Below, one piece after another: positions 1 to 7,756 of a stretch of DNA of 49,824 nucleotides (position 1 is its first letter; every line of letters starts with the position of its first letter). Under the pieces are notes generated by a model, which saw only the letters and a list, made by a program, of their open reading frames with translations, ran no database searches and had not been told where the DNA came from. The position numbers were made by a program, and so were the translations under genes. This DNA comes from an uncultured Opitutaceae bacterium. Lineage in GTDB: Bacteria > Verrucomicrobiota > Verrucomicrobiia > Opitutales > Opitutaceae. The DNA lies in NCBI GenBank assembly GCA_903891325.1, contig CAITEC010000065.1:1-49824 (forward strand), given 5' to 3'.

Positions 1-64
1 CCAGACCCCGGGGATTGGAAATCTCAGATAGGACCCCAAGCCCCGGGGTCTGGGACCCCGGCTA
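1..64. repeat. Family B repeat, partial copy at window edge
   Basis: Contains the family B modules: GACCCCGG, a GATTGG spacer, GGACCCCAAG, then CCGGGGTCTGGGACCCCGG and CTAC. Related copies lie at 3436, 19653, 25121, 26197 and 31760. The GGGGTC / GACCCC halves are self-complementary, so it could fold into short hairpins. No coding function is apparent. The left part is cut by the window edge. Confidence 0.75.
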
Positions 65-90
65 CACCGATCATGTCTTAGTCCGAATTC

Positions 91-111
91 TCAGGTTTCA
101 GGTTTCTGAAA
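91..111 (+). repeat. Family C repeat (AGGTTTC units)
   Basis: Two tandem CAGGTTT-type units followed by TTTCTGAAAG. This is the shortest copy of a family that recurs at least 15 times in the window, always between genes or at gene ends. Confidence 0.7.
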
Positions 112-116
112 GGGTC

Positions 117-193
117 GAGGTGGAGCGCGATCTCCGAGCGCGCTGGGCGTGCAGAGTCCCAAACCAGCGTGCCCGGAGGTCCCGCTCCACCTC
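117..193. repeat. Family A palindromic repeat, about 77 bp
   Basis: The left arm starts GAGGTGGAGCGCGATCTCC and the right arm ends GGTCCCGCTCCACCTC. The arms are an imperfect inverted repeat of about 29 bp around a short loop with AGTCCCAAACCAG. Other copies are at 27839, 31626, 32564 and 39935, with a half copy at 33946. It would form a long hairpin in RNA or DNA. It has no T-tract, so it is not a standard terminator. A MITE-like or REP-like element is likely. Confidence 0.8.
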
Positions 194-207
194 GGAGGAG
201 TCCTGAG

Positions 208-223
208 TTGCCTTTATTCACCC
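208..223 (+). promoter_or_regulatory. Extended -10 promoter for a leaderless start at GTG 224
   Basis: TTGCCTTTAT at 208-217 is followed by exactly 6 nt and then GTG 224, which is in frame with the ATPase. The same spacing occurs at 1921, 5675, 22235 and 25596 (minus). A GGAGGAG at 194-200 lies 23 nt before the GTG, too far for a usual ribosome-binding site. The box is one base off the TTGCCATTAT version. Confidence 0.5.
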
Positions 224-1753
224 GTGCCAGCGGCCTTCCCCCTTGCCATCCCCTTCTCGGCCGCCGATGTCGACCTTCCCGCCTACGCGCTCCTTTGCGC
301 CGCCTGCCGGCGGCACCTCTTTCTCCCCGCGTATTCCCACGGGCTCCTCCTCGAGGCTGCGATGGTCGCGCCGCGGGACGAGGCCGCGCTGGCCGCGATC
401 CGCCAGCTGACCCACCAGGAAGTCCGGCGCTTCGGAATCAGCCGTGCGGACTTCGACCGGGCGGTGGAGGCTCTCGATGCGGCGGCGGATCCAGTGGCCG
501 TTGGCGATCCCGCGCCCGGCGATAATCCCATCCCCCGCCAGCCCGACGCCTGGGAATTCCGCGGGCGAGCAGCGCGCGAGGTCGCCGTTGAGATGGTGGC
601 CTTCGCCTTCGCCGCCCGCGCCTCCGATCTGCTCCTCGATGAGCAGGAGGAGTGGATGGATGTGGCCGTCAAGGTCGGCGGGAGGAAGGAGATCCTGCCG
701 CCCGTCGACAAGGGGTCAGCGGGCATCCTCCTGAAGGCCTTCAAGGAAATCGCCGGGCTCTCCACGCACACCGTCACCACCTGGCAGTCGGGTGCGGCGA
801 GCCTGCCGATGGGCGGCGGTCGACGCGCCGACCTCCGGCTTGAAGTCACCCCGACTGTCCACGGCCAGAGCCTAGTCGCACGCGTGCAGGACCGGGGCCT
901 GCAACTGAGGCGGATGGAGGCGCTGCCCTTCGCGAACCCGGCGCACACCCGGCTGGCGGAGGCCTGCCTGGGGCAGAGCCAGGGCCTGATCGTGGCGACC
1001 GGCCCGACAGGGCAGGGAAAGACGACCACGCTTTACTCCTGCCTCGGCCGCCTGGATCGATCCTCGCTTAACATCCGGACCCTCGAGGACCCCGTGGAGT
1101 TCATTGTCCCGTGGATCACCCAGATTCCCGTCGGCGCCGGCACGGGACGGACCTTCTCCGAGGGCCTGAAGAGCCTCCTGCGCCAGGCCCCGCACGTGAT
1201 CCTCATGGGGGAGATCAGGGACCAACCCGTGGCGCAGGCCTGCGTCGAGGCGGTGGACACCGGCCACCTCATCCTCGCCACGCTGCATACGCGGGACGCA
1301 ATCGGCGTCGTCGCCCGGCTGCTCGACCTCGGCCTGACGGGCCGCCAGGTCTCCACCTCCCTGCTGCTGGCGATCGGGCAGCGCCTGGTCCGCCGTCTCT
1401 GCCCGTCCTGCCGCCGCCCGGTGCCCCTGTCCGCGCCCCAGGCCCGGCACTTCGAGCGCCACGGGATCCCCGTACCCCCGCTCCTCTTCGAACCCCGCGG
1501 GTGCCCGGCCTGCGGGGAGCGCGGATTCCTGGGGGTCCTTCCCGTCTTCGAGCTCCTTCATCCCGGGATGAATGGCGACCTGGAGGAAATGATCGGGCTT
1601 GCCACCCGGGAAGCCTACCGCGAGGACGCCCTCCGTTCGCGCTGGCTCGCCCTGGGCGGCCGGCCACTGGTGCGGGAGGGCCTGGAATTGGCCGCAAGCG
1701 GAGAGGTGACCCACGCCGACATCGTGACGCACGACCGGTCTGCGATGCAGTGA
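224..1753 (+). CDS. PilT/GspE-type secretion ATPase
   Basis: A 509-residue hexameric secretion ATPase of the PilT/GspE/VirB11 superfamily, expected at the cytoplasmic face of the membrane to power assembly or transport. Visible motifs are Walker A GPTGQGKT (residues 260-267), an Asp box RTLEDPVEF, Walker B VILMGEIRD (about 325-333), a His box ATLHTRD, and a four-cysteine zinc site (CPSC at 393 and CPAC at 427) as in GspE/PilB. The N-terminal N2-like domain includes ASDLL, as in PilT. GTG 224 was chosen because of the leaderless promoter. The longer frame back to 149 would translate only repeat DNA, and ATG 362 is a later alternative. Its place ahead of VirB8/9/10-like genes suggests a DotB- or VirB11-like role, but the zinc site fits type II/IV pilus ATPases better. 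Confidence 0.85.
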   Translation: MPAAFPLAIPFSAADVDLPAYALLCAACRRHLFLPAYSHGLLLEAAMVAPRDEAALAAIRQLTHQEVRRFGISRADFDRAVEALDAAADPVAVGDPAPGDNPIPRQPDAWEFRGRAAREVAVEMVAFAFAARASDLLLDEQEEWMDVAVKVGGRKEILPPVDKGSAGILLKAFKEIAGLSTHTVTTWQSGAASLPMGGGRRADLRLEVTPTVHGQSLVARVQDRGLQLRRMEALPFANPAHTRLAEACLGQSQGLIVATGPTGQGKTTTLYSCLGRLDRSSLNIRTLEDPVEFIVPWITQIPVGAGTGRTFSEGLKSLLRQAPHVILMGEIRDQPVAQACVEAVDTGHLILATLHTRDAIGVVARLLDLGLTGRQVSTSLLLAIGQRLVRRLCPSCRRPVPLSAPQARHFERHGIPVPPLLFEPRGCPACGERGFLGVLPVFELLHPGMNGDLEEMIGLATREAYREDALRSRWLALGGRPLVREGLELAASGEVTHADIVTHDRSAMQ

Positions 1754-1760
1754 TTGACGT

Positions 1761-1897
1761 CTCAGAAACCTGATCTTTGCAGAAGGATGAAACTTAGAAA
1801 CCTGAAACCTGAAATCGACCAATAGGACCGATTTATGAATTCTGAGTCTGGGGATCGAAGGATCGACTCAGGTCTCAGGTCTCAGGTTTCTGCAAAG
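1761..1897. repeat. Two family C repeat clusters between the ATPase and the next gene
   Basis: At 1761-1815 are GAAACCTGA units with TTTGCAGAAGG, the reverse orientation. At 1861-1897 are GGTCTCAGGTCTCAGGTTTC units ending TTTCTGCAAAG, the forward orientation, which leads directly into the promoter at 1905. The interval contains no plausible gene. Confidence 0.75.
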
Positions 1898-1904
1898 CCT
1901 CCCC

Positions 1905-1914
1905 TTGCTATTAT
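1905..1914 (+). promoter_or_regulatory. Extended -10 promoter for a leaderless start at GTG 1921
   Basis: TTGCTATTAT at 1905-1914, then 6 nt (GGTCCC), then GTG 1921. A family C repeat ending TTTCTGCAAAG lies about 8 nt upstream. The same combination of repeat end and box is seen at 22174-22237 and, on the minus strand, at 25596. Confidence 0.6.
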
Positions 1915-1920
1915 GGTCCC

Positions 1921-2679
1921 GTGGAATCTCCCGTACCTGACGACACGCACCGCCTGCAGGCGGCCGCGCTGTGGCGGCGCTGGAGGGAGCGCCGCCGTGT
2001 TTCGGCTCCGCAGCCCGCGGCGTCACTCGTCCCGGCCTCGGTGCCGCTGCCGGCGGCGGCCTGGCGGCACTACCGGCATTTCTCATGGGTGATCTACGAG
2101 CAGCGGCTGCTTCTCCTTGTCCTGGGCTTCCTGCTGGTCGCCTGCGGGCTGGTCTGGACCCTGTCGGCACGGCTCGAGCGAAAGCCACCCATTGTCGTCC
2201 GCGCCGCGCCCTCGCTGAAGGAGGCGGCGGCCGCCTACTACGGAGCACCCGAAGTCTCCTATGACCAGGCCGCATTCTTCCTCCAGGGCTGCCTCCCGCT
2301 GCTCTACGGGGCCGATGCGGACGGGCATCCCATGCTGGCCCTCGCGCAGGGCCTGGTCGCCCCCGAGATCTACGGGGAGGCGGAGCGGCGCCTCGACGCC
2401 GCCCGCCGTGACCTCGAGGCGAACGCCATGACCCAGACCCTGAGCATCACCGGCCTCGCCGATCTTGTGGCCGACGCCAGGAGCGGCCGGGCGGCCGCCC
2501 GGCTCAACGGCTATGTCACGGTCACCGTGCACCGCGCCGAGGCCCGATTCTATCCCTGGCGGGCCCGCGTTCTGATGGAGGTCAACCCGGTCAGCCGGCT
2601 GAATCCCTATCCCTTCTATCTCCTGCAGCTTGAGCAACGCACCGGGCCGGAGGCCCTGACCTGGGACAAATCGCCATGA
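1921..2679 (+). CDS. VirB8/TraE/DotI-like inner-membrane protein
   Basis: A 252-residue bitopic protein: a basic N-terminal cytoplasmic part (HYRHF...YEQR), one transmembrane segment (LLLLVLGFLLVACGLVW, about 62-80), then a periplasmic domain. That domain has the layout of VirB8/TraE proteins: a helical part with EAERRLDAARRDLEANAM, then strands ending NPYPFYLLQLEQRTG. Such proteins are inner-membrane assembly factors of type IV secretion systems. The match is from layout and neighbours, not from a decisive motif. The GTG start follows the leaderless promoter at 1905. The 3' end overlaps the next gene by 4 nt (ATGA), so the two are translationally coupled. Confidence 0.6.
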   Translation: MESPVPDDTHRLQAAALWRRWRERRRVSAPQPAASLVPASVPLPAAAWRHYRHFSWVIYEQRLLLLVLGFLLVACGLVWTLSARLERKPPIVVRAAPSLKEAAAAYYGAPEVSYDQAAFFLQGCLPLLYGADADGHPMLALAQGLVAPEIYGEAERRLDAARRDLEANAMTQTLSITGLADLVADARSGRAAARLNGYVTVTVHRAEARFYPWRARVLMEVNPVSRLNPYPFYLLQLEQRTGPEALTWDKSP

Positions 2680-3347
2680 GCGCCAAGCGAACCTGGTCGC
2701 GCACGCGCGAGAGTGCCGCGTTTTTCCTCGATGAGGACGCCCTGCTCCGTTCCTTCTGCCTGATCGCGGCATCAGGGGTCTGCCTGCTCGCGGCCCTCGC
2801 CTGGGGCCTCTGGCGGCTCCGGAGCGCCGCGCTCGAGCCGCCGGTCTTCGTGGGGATATCCCACGGCCTGCTCTTCAGCGGCAGGCCCGAGCCGGTTGCG
2901 AGCGTGCGCGACGACGATTTTGACCGCCAGCTTATCGACACGGTCGAGGTCCTCTTCACCCGCACGGAACGGGGGCTCCCCCCGGAGATAGCCCAGTTTT
3001 GCTCGCCGGACGTGGTCGCCGCCGTGGAACAGGCCTATGCCGGATCCGGCGGCAAATACCCCGCCGGGTACGTCCAGACCCTGGCCCTGATCGAATCGCG
3101 CACGGTCGCATCGAGGCCCGGGTACCGCAAGGTGGACTACCGCGGCCTGCTCTCCTCCCGCTCGGTTGCCGCCGGCCAGGCGAGCCCGGTTTACCTGGAG
3201 TGCACCTTCGTCATCGGCCGTCCGACTGCGCTGAACGCCGTCGGCTGGCGCCTGATCCGCCTGGAGGCGCTCGGCCGCGGGGACTACTACCGGGAAGAGC
3301 GCGAAGAAGGCGTCCGCCGCCGGCTTAAACTGCCGGCGAACCCGTAG
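2676..3347 (+). CDS. Second VirB8/DotI-like bitopic protein
   Basis: A 223-residue protein with one N-terminal membrane segment (about 27-48, LIAASGVCLLAALAWGLW) and a periplasmic domain containing DDDFDRQLIDTVEVLFTRTE and later VYLECTFVIGRP...WRLIRLEALG. It has the same layout and size as the upstream protein, so the two may be paralogues, as DotI and DotJ are in Dot/Icm systems. It overlaps the upstream gene by ATGA. The C-terminus is rich in Arg and Glu. The function is inferred from fold layout and from position before VirB9- and VirB10-like genes. Confidence 0.5.
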   Translation: MSAKRTWSRTRESAAFFLDEDALLRSFCLIAASGVCLLAALAWGLWRLRSAALEPPVFVGISHGLLFSGRPEPVASVRDDDFDRQLIDTVEVLFTRTERGLPPEIAQFCSPDVVAAVEQAYAGSGGKYPAGYVQTLALIESRTVASRPGYRKVDYRGLLSSRSVAAGQASPVYLECTFVIGRPTALNAVGWRLIRLEALGRGDYYREEREEGVRRRLKLPANP

Positions 3348-3360
3348 AGATCGCGCTCTT

Positions 3361-3420
3361 CAGAAACCTGAGACCTGAAACCTGAGACCTGAGACCTGAA
3401 ACCTGAGTCGATCCTTCGAA
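3361..3420 (-). repeat. Family C repeat cluster
   Basis: At least five GAAACCTGA / GAGACCTGA units followed by GTCGATCCTTCGAA, in the minus orientation. It starts 13 nt after the preceding stop codon and interrupts an otherwise tight gene cluster. Confidence 0.8.
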
Positions 3421-3435
3421 AAAATGCCTGAAATT

Positions 3436-3485
3436 GTAGCCGGGGTCCTGGACCCCGGTAGCCGGCCTCTGGGAGGCCGGCTACA
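3436..3485. repeat. Family B repeat, short copy
   Basis: GTAGCCGGGGTCCTGGACCC is followed by GGTAGCCGGCCTC and GAGGCCGGCTAC, which makes two consecutive hairpin-forming palindromes. Confidence 0.75.
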
Positions 3486-3530
3486 TTCGAGCCAGCATCC
3501 CGCTCCACCCACACTCCTCTCCATCATTTT

Positions 3531-4388
3531 ATGAGACTCCGGTCTGCATCCCTTGCCCTCTGCCTTTTCGCCTGCCGGCTCGACGCCGAAACCGCTGCGC
3601 CTCCGACTGCGCTGTCGGCCTCGCTGCGTCCCGGCGTTCCCGTTGACGTCTTCGTGTCCCCGGGCCGGGCGACCACGATTCTTTTCCAGACCGGGCAGAA
3701 GGTGGCGGCCATTTCGCTCGCCTCGCCCGTTGTCACCTACAAGTACGACCGCTCGCTCAACGAGCTCGAGATCACACCGGCCGTGCGCGGATCCGGGGTG
3801 GAGACCAACCTGAACCTGCGAATCGGAGCCAATGTCTACATCCTGCTCATCCGGGTCGTGAACGATGTGCGCGCGCAGTTTTTCCGGCGATTTTCCCTTG
3901 AGGACGACCCGGACCGCGACGACGAGGCCTCGCTCGACCGGATCCGACCGCTGCGGCCCGACGAGGTCGACATCGTCGGATGCGCGCGCGACATGGAGCG
4001 GGCGGGCACCGACCCGGTCTTCTGCCGCGCCCATCCCGCCCTGCGGATCGAGGCGCTGAGCCGGATCTACCCCTGGAACGGCTGCCTGGTCGCCCTTGAG
4101 GATGTGGGGCAGTTCCTGGACCGGGATCTCCTCGTCTTCCGCGTCCAATGGGTGAACCGCACCGCGGACGCCCTCTACCTGGACCCCCGCCAGTATGCCC
4201 TCTATGTGAGGGGCAGAAAGATCCCGATCATCTCCCGATTTGCCGACGCCGGCCTCCCGGTGATTCGACCGGGCGAACTGGAAACGGTCTATCTCGCCGT
4301 CCAGGGCTATCGCCTGAGCCGGGACAACGACTGGCAGCTCTCGCTCCCGCCCGACGGAGACGCCGTGGAGCGGCTCATGGAGCGGTAG
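3531..4388 (+). CDS. VirB9/TrbG/DotH-like secretion channel protein
   Basis: A 285-residue exported protein with a signal peptide (LRSASLALCLFACRLDA). The N-terminal half reads like VirB9/TrbG: PGVPVDVFVSPGRATTILF, then ELEITPA, then TNLNLRIGANVYILLIRVV. In VirB9 this pattern is the strand-rich NTD that joins the outer-membrane core complex. The C-terminal half (ALYLDPRQYALYVRGRKIPI ... QLSLPPDG) would be the second beta domain. ATG 3531 follows a short AT-rich stretch without a clear ribosome-binding site. The stop is 10 nt before the VirB10-like gene. TraK and DotH are alternative family names. Confidence 0.65.
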   Translation: MRLRSASLALCLFACRLDAETAAPPTALSASLRPGVPVDVFVSPGRATTILFQTGQKVAAISLASPVVTYKYDRSLNELEITPAVRGSGVETNLNLRIGANVYILLIRVVNDVRAQFFRRFSLEDDPDRDDEASLDRIRPLRPDEVDIVGCARDMERAGTDPVFCRAHPALRIEALSRIYPWNGCLVALEDVGQFLDRDLLVFRVQWVNRTADALYLDPRQYALYVRGRKIPIISRFADAGLPVIRPGELETVYLAVQGYRLSRDNDWQLSLPPDGDAVERLMER

Positions 4389-4398
4389 TCATATAACC

Positions 4399-5694
4399 AT
4401 GGGACTATTCATTCGAGAAAAGAGCGACGGCGGGCGGTCGCCAGGCTACCTGGTCTATCTCCTGGCGGCCCTGGCTTCGGTCGCGGGGCTTTGGCTGCTC
4501 TATCGCCGCGGATCAGCCGGGGCCGATGCGCCGCCGCCCCGCCGGGCGCGAACGCGCGCATCGGACGTTTCTCCGATTACCGAGCCGGCGGCGACCCTGT
4601 CGGCCGTGGAGGTCGCATCCCGCCCGCCGGCCTCGGAAGCGCCGAGTTACCGGATGGGCCGCCGGCCGGTCCCGCCGGAGCATCCGGGGCGGGGCGCGGG
4701 CTCCCCCGGGGACTCCGCTGACTTTGATGCGATCGACCAGGCGCTCGCGAGCCCGCCCGGCGGCGAGCGCGACGGGGCGGACAGCCCGGGCTTTGCGGAG
4801 CTTCCCCCCGCCCTGCCGCCGCCCCAGGGTGGCGAGGGGAGCCTGACGGCTCCCGCTCCGATTGCGGGGACGCCGGCGACCGGGCGGCGCCCGCGCTCCA
4901 CGGAATCGGCCGCGCCCCCGCCCCAGTTATTCGGCTACCGGGACGCGACGGCCGACGCAACCAATGCGGCGCCCGGGCCGGCTGCAGCCCCGCCGGAACT
5001 TTCCCCGGACTTCTTTGCGCCCCGCGGAACCTTGGTCGCCGTTTATCTTCTCACGACGGTCGACACCGGGAATCCCGCCGCGCTGGTCCAGTTTGCCGCA
5101 GCCCGGCCCCTTTTCTTCAACCACCGCTGCCAGATTCCCTTCGGCACCCGCTTTCTCGGGAGACTGTCGGGAAATCCCGTCCGCGACCGGCTCAACCTCT
5201 CCGCGGACACAATCCTGTATCCTGACGGCCTCGAGCTGCCAGTCAGCGCGAGCGCGGTCGAGGCCGATGCCTCCGGCTCCAATCTCTGGCCGGGCGTCGC
5301 CGCGATCTACATCCCGTCGCCCCTCTGGGTCCGGGCGACCCCGTATTTCTCGGAATTTTTCACCGGTGCGATGGGTCTCCTCGCAAGCCGGGCGCAGCAG
5401 CAGGTTGCGATCGGAGCGGGCGGGGTGGGCATCCAGGAGGCGCCGGTCGGCGGGGGACTCCGGGCGCCCCTCTACCAGGCCTCGGGCCAGGCCGTGGAGG
5501 ACCTGACCCAGGCCAGCCTGAAGGAGGTCGAGCGTCGCTTCGCGAGCCACTACCTGATCCCCGCCGGCACGGCCTGCTGGCTCCAGCTCGACGAAGACCT
5601 CGACCTGGCCCCCGCGCACGCCTCGCGGCGGGTGATCCGGCTCCAGGCCGGTCCGCGCTTGCCATTATCGCCCGATGCACCGCGTGAAAGATAA
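4399..5694 (+). CDS. VirB10/TraB/DotG-like scaffold protein
   Basis: A 431-residue bitopic protein: short cytoplasmic tail, one membrane segment (about 17-35, YLVYLLAALASVAGLWLLY), a long Pro/Ala-rich periplasmic linker (to about 195), then a VirB10-like beta-barrel domain. Markers are GTLVAVYLLTTVDTG, a PFGTRFLGRLSG segment equivalent to the P-x-G-T/S-x-x-x-G motif, DTILYPDGLELPV, and a closing LIPAGTACWLQLDEDLDL. VirB10 proteins span from inner to outer membrane and gate the channel. The last 20 nt overlap the lipoprotein gene, whose promoter box lies inside this coding sequence. Confidence 0.7.
   Translation: MGLFIREKSDGGRSPGYLVYLLAALASVAGLWLLYRRGSAGADAPPPRRARTRASDVSPITEPAATLSAVEVASRPPASEAPSYRMGRRPVPPEHPGRGAGSPGDSADFDAIDQALASPPGGERDGADSPGFAELPPALPPPQGGEGSLTAPAPIAGTPATGRRPRSTESAAPPPQLFGYRDATADATNAAPGPAAAPPELSPDFFAPRGTLVAVYLLTTVDTGNPAALVQFAAARPLFFNHRCQIPFGTRFLGRLSGNPVRDRLNLSADTILYPDGLELPVSASAVEADASGSNLWPGVAAIYIPSPLWVRATPYFSEFFTGAMGLLASRAQQQVAIGAGGVGIQEAPVGGGLRAPLYQASGQAVEDLTQASLKEVERRFASHYLIPAGTACWLQLDEDLDLAPAHASRRVIRLQAGPRLPLSPDAPRER
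5659..5668 (+). promoter_or_regulatory. Internal extended -10 promoter for leaderless ATG 5675
   Basis: TTGCCATTAT at 5659-5668, then 6 nt (CGCCCG), then ATG 5675. It lies inside the 3' end of the VirB10-like gene and has no family C repeat next to it, so the box does not depend on that repeat. Confidence 0.55.
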
Positions 5695-6145
5695 TCTCAT
5701 TGCCGCGGCCCTTCTCGCCGTCGCGGCGGGCTGTGCGGCCCCGCCGCCCGCACCAACCGCGGCTCCCGCCGCCGTGCTCCCGCAGCCCCCGCCCGCTGCT
5801 CCGCCGCAGGCCCCCGATCCCGGCCCGGTCTACCGCAACCCCCGGATTGGCGTCATCTACCTGCGCGCCCACGAGGATGAGGAGGGCCGGCTGCTCGGTC
5901 CCCAGGCGATGTACCAGATAACCGACCCGGGCGGTTGGAACGTCGACGCGCTCGACGGGGGAAATTCCCCGGCGCCTTCCGCCGCCTCTCCGCTGGCCGA
6001 TCCGGTCCGGGCCGCGGGGATCACGATCACCGGGCTCATGGACCGCGGCGACCGGGCGCGGGCCGAGGGAATCGCAGCGGCGCAGGGGCCGGGCAGGGTG
6101 GCTGTCTTCGATGAGCAGGCAGGCTGGCTGATCCTTGGCATTTAA
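5675..6145 (+). CDS. Proline-rich lipoprotein at the end of the T4SS-like cluster
   Basis: A 156-residue lipoprotein with signal MHRVKDNLIAAALLAVAAGC, lipobox AVAAGC (Cys about 20), and a Pro/Ala-rich stretch. A small domain follows (NPRIGVIYLRAHEDEEGRLL, then PQAMYQITDPG). Type IV secretion cores contain such lipoproteins (VirB7, TraV, DotC/DotD), and the position after VirB10-like fits. The sequence does not identify a family, so the role is inferred from context. Confidence 0.6.
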   Translation: MHRVKDNLIAAALLAVAAGCAAPPPAPTAAPAAVLPQPPPAAPPQAPDPGPVYRNPRIGVIYLRAHEDEEGRLLGPQAMYQITDPGGWNVDALDGGNSPAPSAASPLADPVRAAGITITGLMDRGDRARAEGIAAAQGPGRVAVFDEQAGWLILGI

Positions 6146-6190
6146 GATTTCGATTTAACGCGAATTTTCATACACAGTGTCCCCGTTCCC

Positions 6191-7756
6191 TTGGAAAATC
6201 CCGCTCCAAACCTCCCCGTTGGGGAAGAGACGCCTCACTGGCTGCGCAAAATTGCACTGGATTGGCCGCGGCAATGCGCAGGCTGGATCGGCGACCTGGT
6301 GCGGCTTGCGTGGGGCTTTTTCTTCCTGAACCTGCGCAAGACGCTCTTCGTGCGCGCACGCAAGCGCTTTCCCTGCCCCTGCCAGAATCCCAGCGACTCG
6401 GGCCGGGCGATGGAGACTTCCTGCGACCCAGTCTCCCACTGGGCGAAGCCGGAGCGCTTTCGCCGGCTTTGCCCGCTGCTCAAGCGCGCGCCCGACGGGC
6501 AGTGGCGCTGCTCGGTCGCCACGGCCGATGTCAGGCCGTTCTGGGGCCGGGCGTTCGCCAGCCTGGGGATTTCCGCGCTCGCCCTCTATCTTTGCGCCGC
6601 CCTGGCGGGCTTCTGCGCCCTCCGCGCAATCGGCTACCCGGTATCCTATGTCTCCGTTGCCTGGCCGCCGTCCTGGCACGATATCCGCAGGTCCCGCGCG
6701 GTCTATTTTTACCGGAAGGCCGACGCCGCCTTCCGCGGGAAGCGCCCGGCCGAGGCGGTGATGGCGCTGTCCCAGGGCTACCAGCTCGACCCGGGAAACT
6801 ACAACGTGGGCCTCCTGCTCGCCCGGTTTTCGCAGCCGGGGTGGGGCGAGGTTTCAAACCGGATCTACCAGAAGCTCATGAACGACCACCCGGAGCACCA
6901 GGCCGAGACGGCCCAGGCGTGGTTTCTGGAGCTCCTGTCCGCCGGGGATTTCTCGACGATGGAGAGCCTGGCCGCCAGCCGCGTGGCGACCAATACCGCG
7001 TGGCTGCAGGCGGCGCTCTTCGCCAGCCGCCGGACCGGTGACGGGACCTTCCTGCGCAGGCTCGCCCGGGCCGACAGCGGCGCGCCGCTCTACGTGAGGC
7101 AGGTGTGCACGCTCGAGTTGGCCATCCGGACGACGAACCTTGCAAATGCGCGACGGATCCTCCGGCAGCCTGTCCCTCCGTCCCCGGCGCCCTTCCTGGT
7201 CTATTACTGGATCGACCGCGACGTCCACGCCGGGATGCCCGACGAGGCCCTTGTCATGCTCAAGCGCTATGGGAGCCTCCTTGGCTCCCGCGACATGGTC
7301 GAGCTGCTGATCGAAGTCTACCAGGCCGAGGGCTGGCAGGCGCTTGTCCGGGGTGAGGTCGACCGCCTGCTGGCCCTGGGCGCCAACGAGACGGTCATCG
7401 AATTGGTGAGCGCGAACCTGATCCGTCATCCGGATCCGTACATTCTCGGACGGCTTTTTGACGCCGCCTACCAGCGTCCCCTCCCGGCGGGCGGCGACCG
7501 GATCGGCGCGTACACATCCCTTTTCTGCGCGGCCGGGGTTGCCGGCGACTGGGTCCGGATGCAGGCCTCGGCCGCCGGGCTCAAGTCGGTGACAGGATCC
7601 CAGCTTCCCGGCCTGGAAACGGGAGCCTCCTATTTTCGCGGAAGCACCCAGCCCCGGGTGTCGCTCAACCGCTGCCTCCGTTCGCTTCCCGGCGTCCCGA
7701 TCGACGTGACCTACGCGCTTTACGATTTTGCGGACAGCAGGAGGGATCTGCGGTAA
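6191..7756 (+). CDS. Membrane protein with N-terminal cysteine motif, unknown function
   Basis: A 521-residue protein. Residues 40-115 form a Cys-rich segment (CPCQNPSDSGRA, then ETSCDPV, CPLL and WRCS) that could bind a metal. One or two membrane segments follow (about 120-155, ISALALYLCAALAGFCALRAIGY). The rest is helical and looks like degenerate TPR-type repeats (VYFYRKADAAFRGKRPAEAV, MALSQGYQLDPGNYNVGLLL). I do not recognise the family. The start is a TTG without an obvious ribosome-binding site. It ends 37 nt inside the convergent giant gene on the other strand. Confidence 0.65.
   Translation: MENPAPNLPVGEETPHWLRKIALDWPRQCAGWIGDLVRLAWGFFFLNLRKTLFVRARKRFPCPCQNPSDSGRAMETSCDPVSHWAKPERFRRLCPLLKRAPDGQWRCSVATADVRPFWGRAFASLGISALALYLCAALAGFCALRAIGYPVSYVSVAWPPSWHDIRRSRAVYFYRKADAAFRGKRPAEAVMALSQGYQLDPGNYNVGLLLARFSQPGWGEVSNRIYQKLMNDHPEHQAETAQAWFLELLSAGDFSTMESLAASRVATNTAWLQAALFASRRTGDGTFLRRLARADSGAPLYVRQVCTLELAIRTTNLANARRILRQPVPPSPAPFLVYYWIDRDVHAGMPDEALVMLKRYGSLLGSRDMVELLIEVYQAEGWQALVRGEVDRLLALGANETVIELVSANLIRHPDPYILGRLFDAAYQRPLPAGGDRIGAYTSLFCAAGVAGDWVRMQASAAGLKSVTGSQLPGLETGASYFRGSTQPRVSLNRCLRSLPGVPIDVTYALYDFADSRRDLR

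Noticed and set aside
149..223. Longer N-terminus of the ATPase from ATG 149
   Set aside because: The extra residues are translated from a family A repeat, and GTG 224 has the better start context.
3361..3420. Tandem GAAACCTGA units as a CRISPR array
   Set aside because: Units are 7-14 bp without spacers of constant length, and no cas genes are present.
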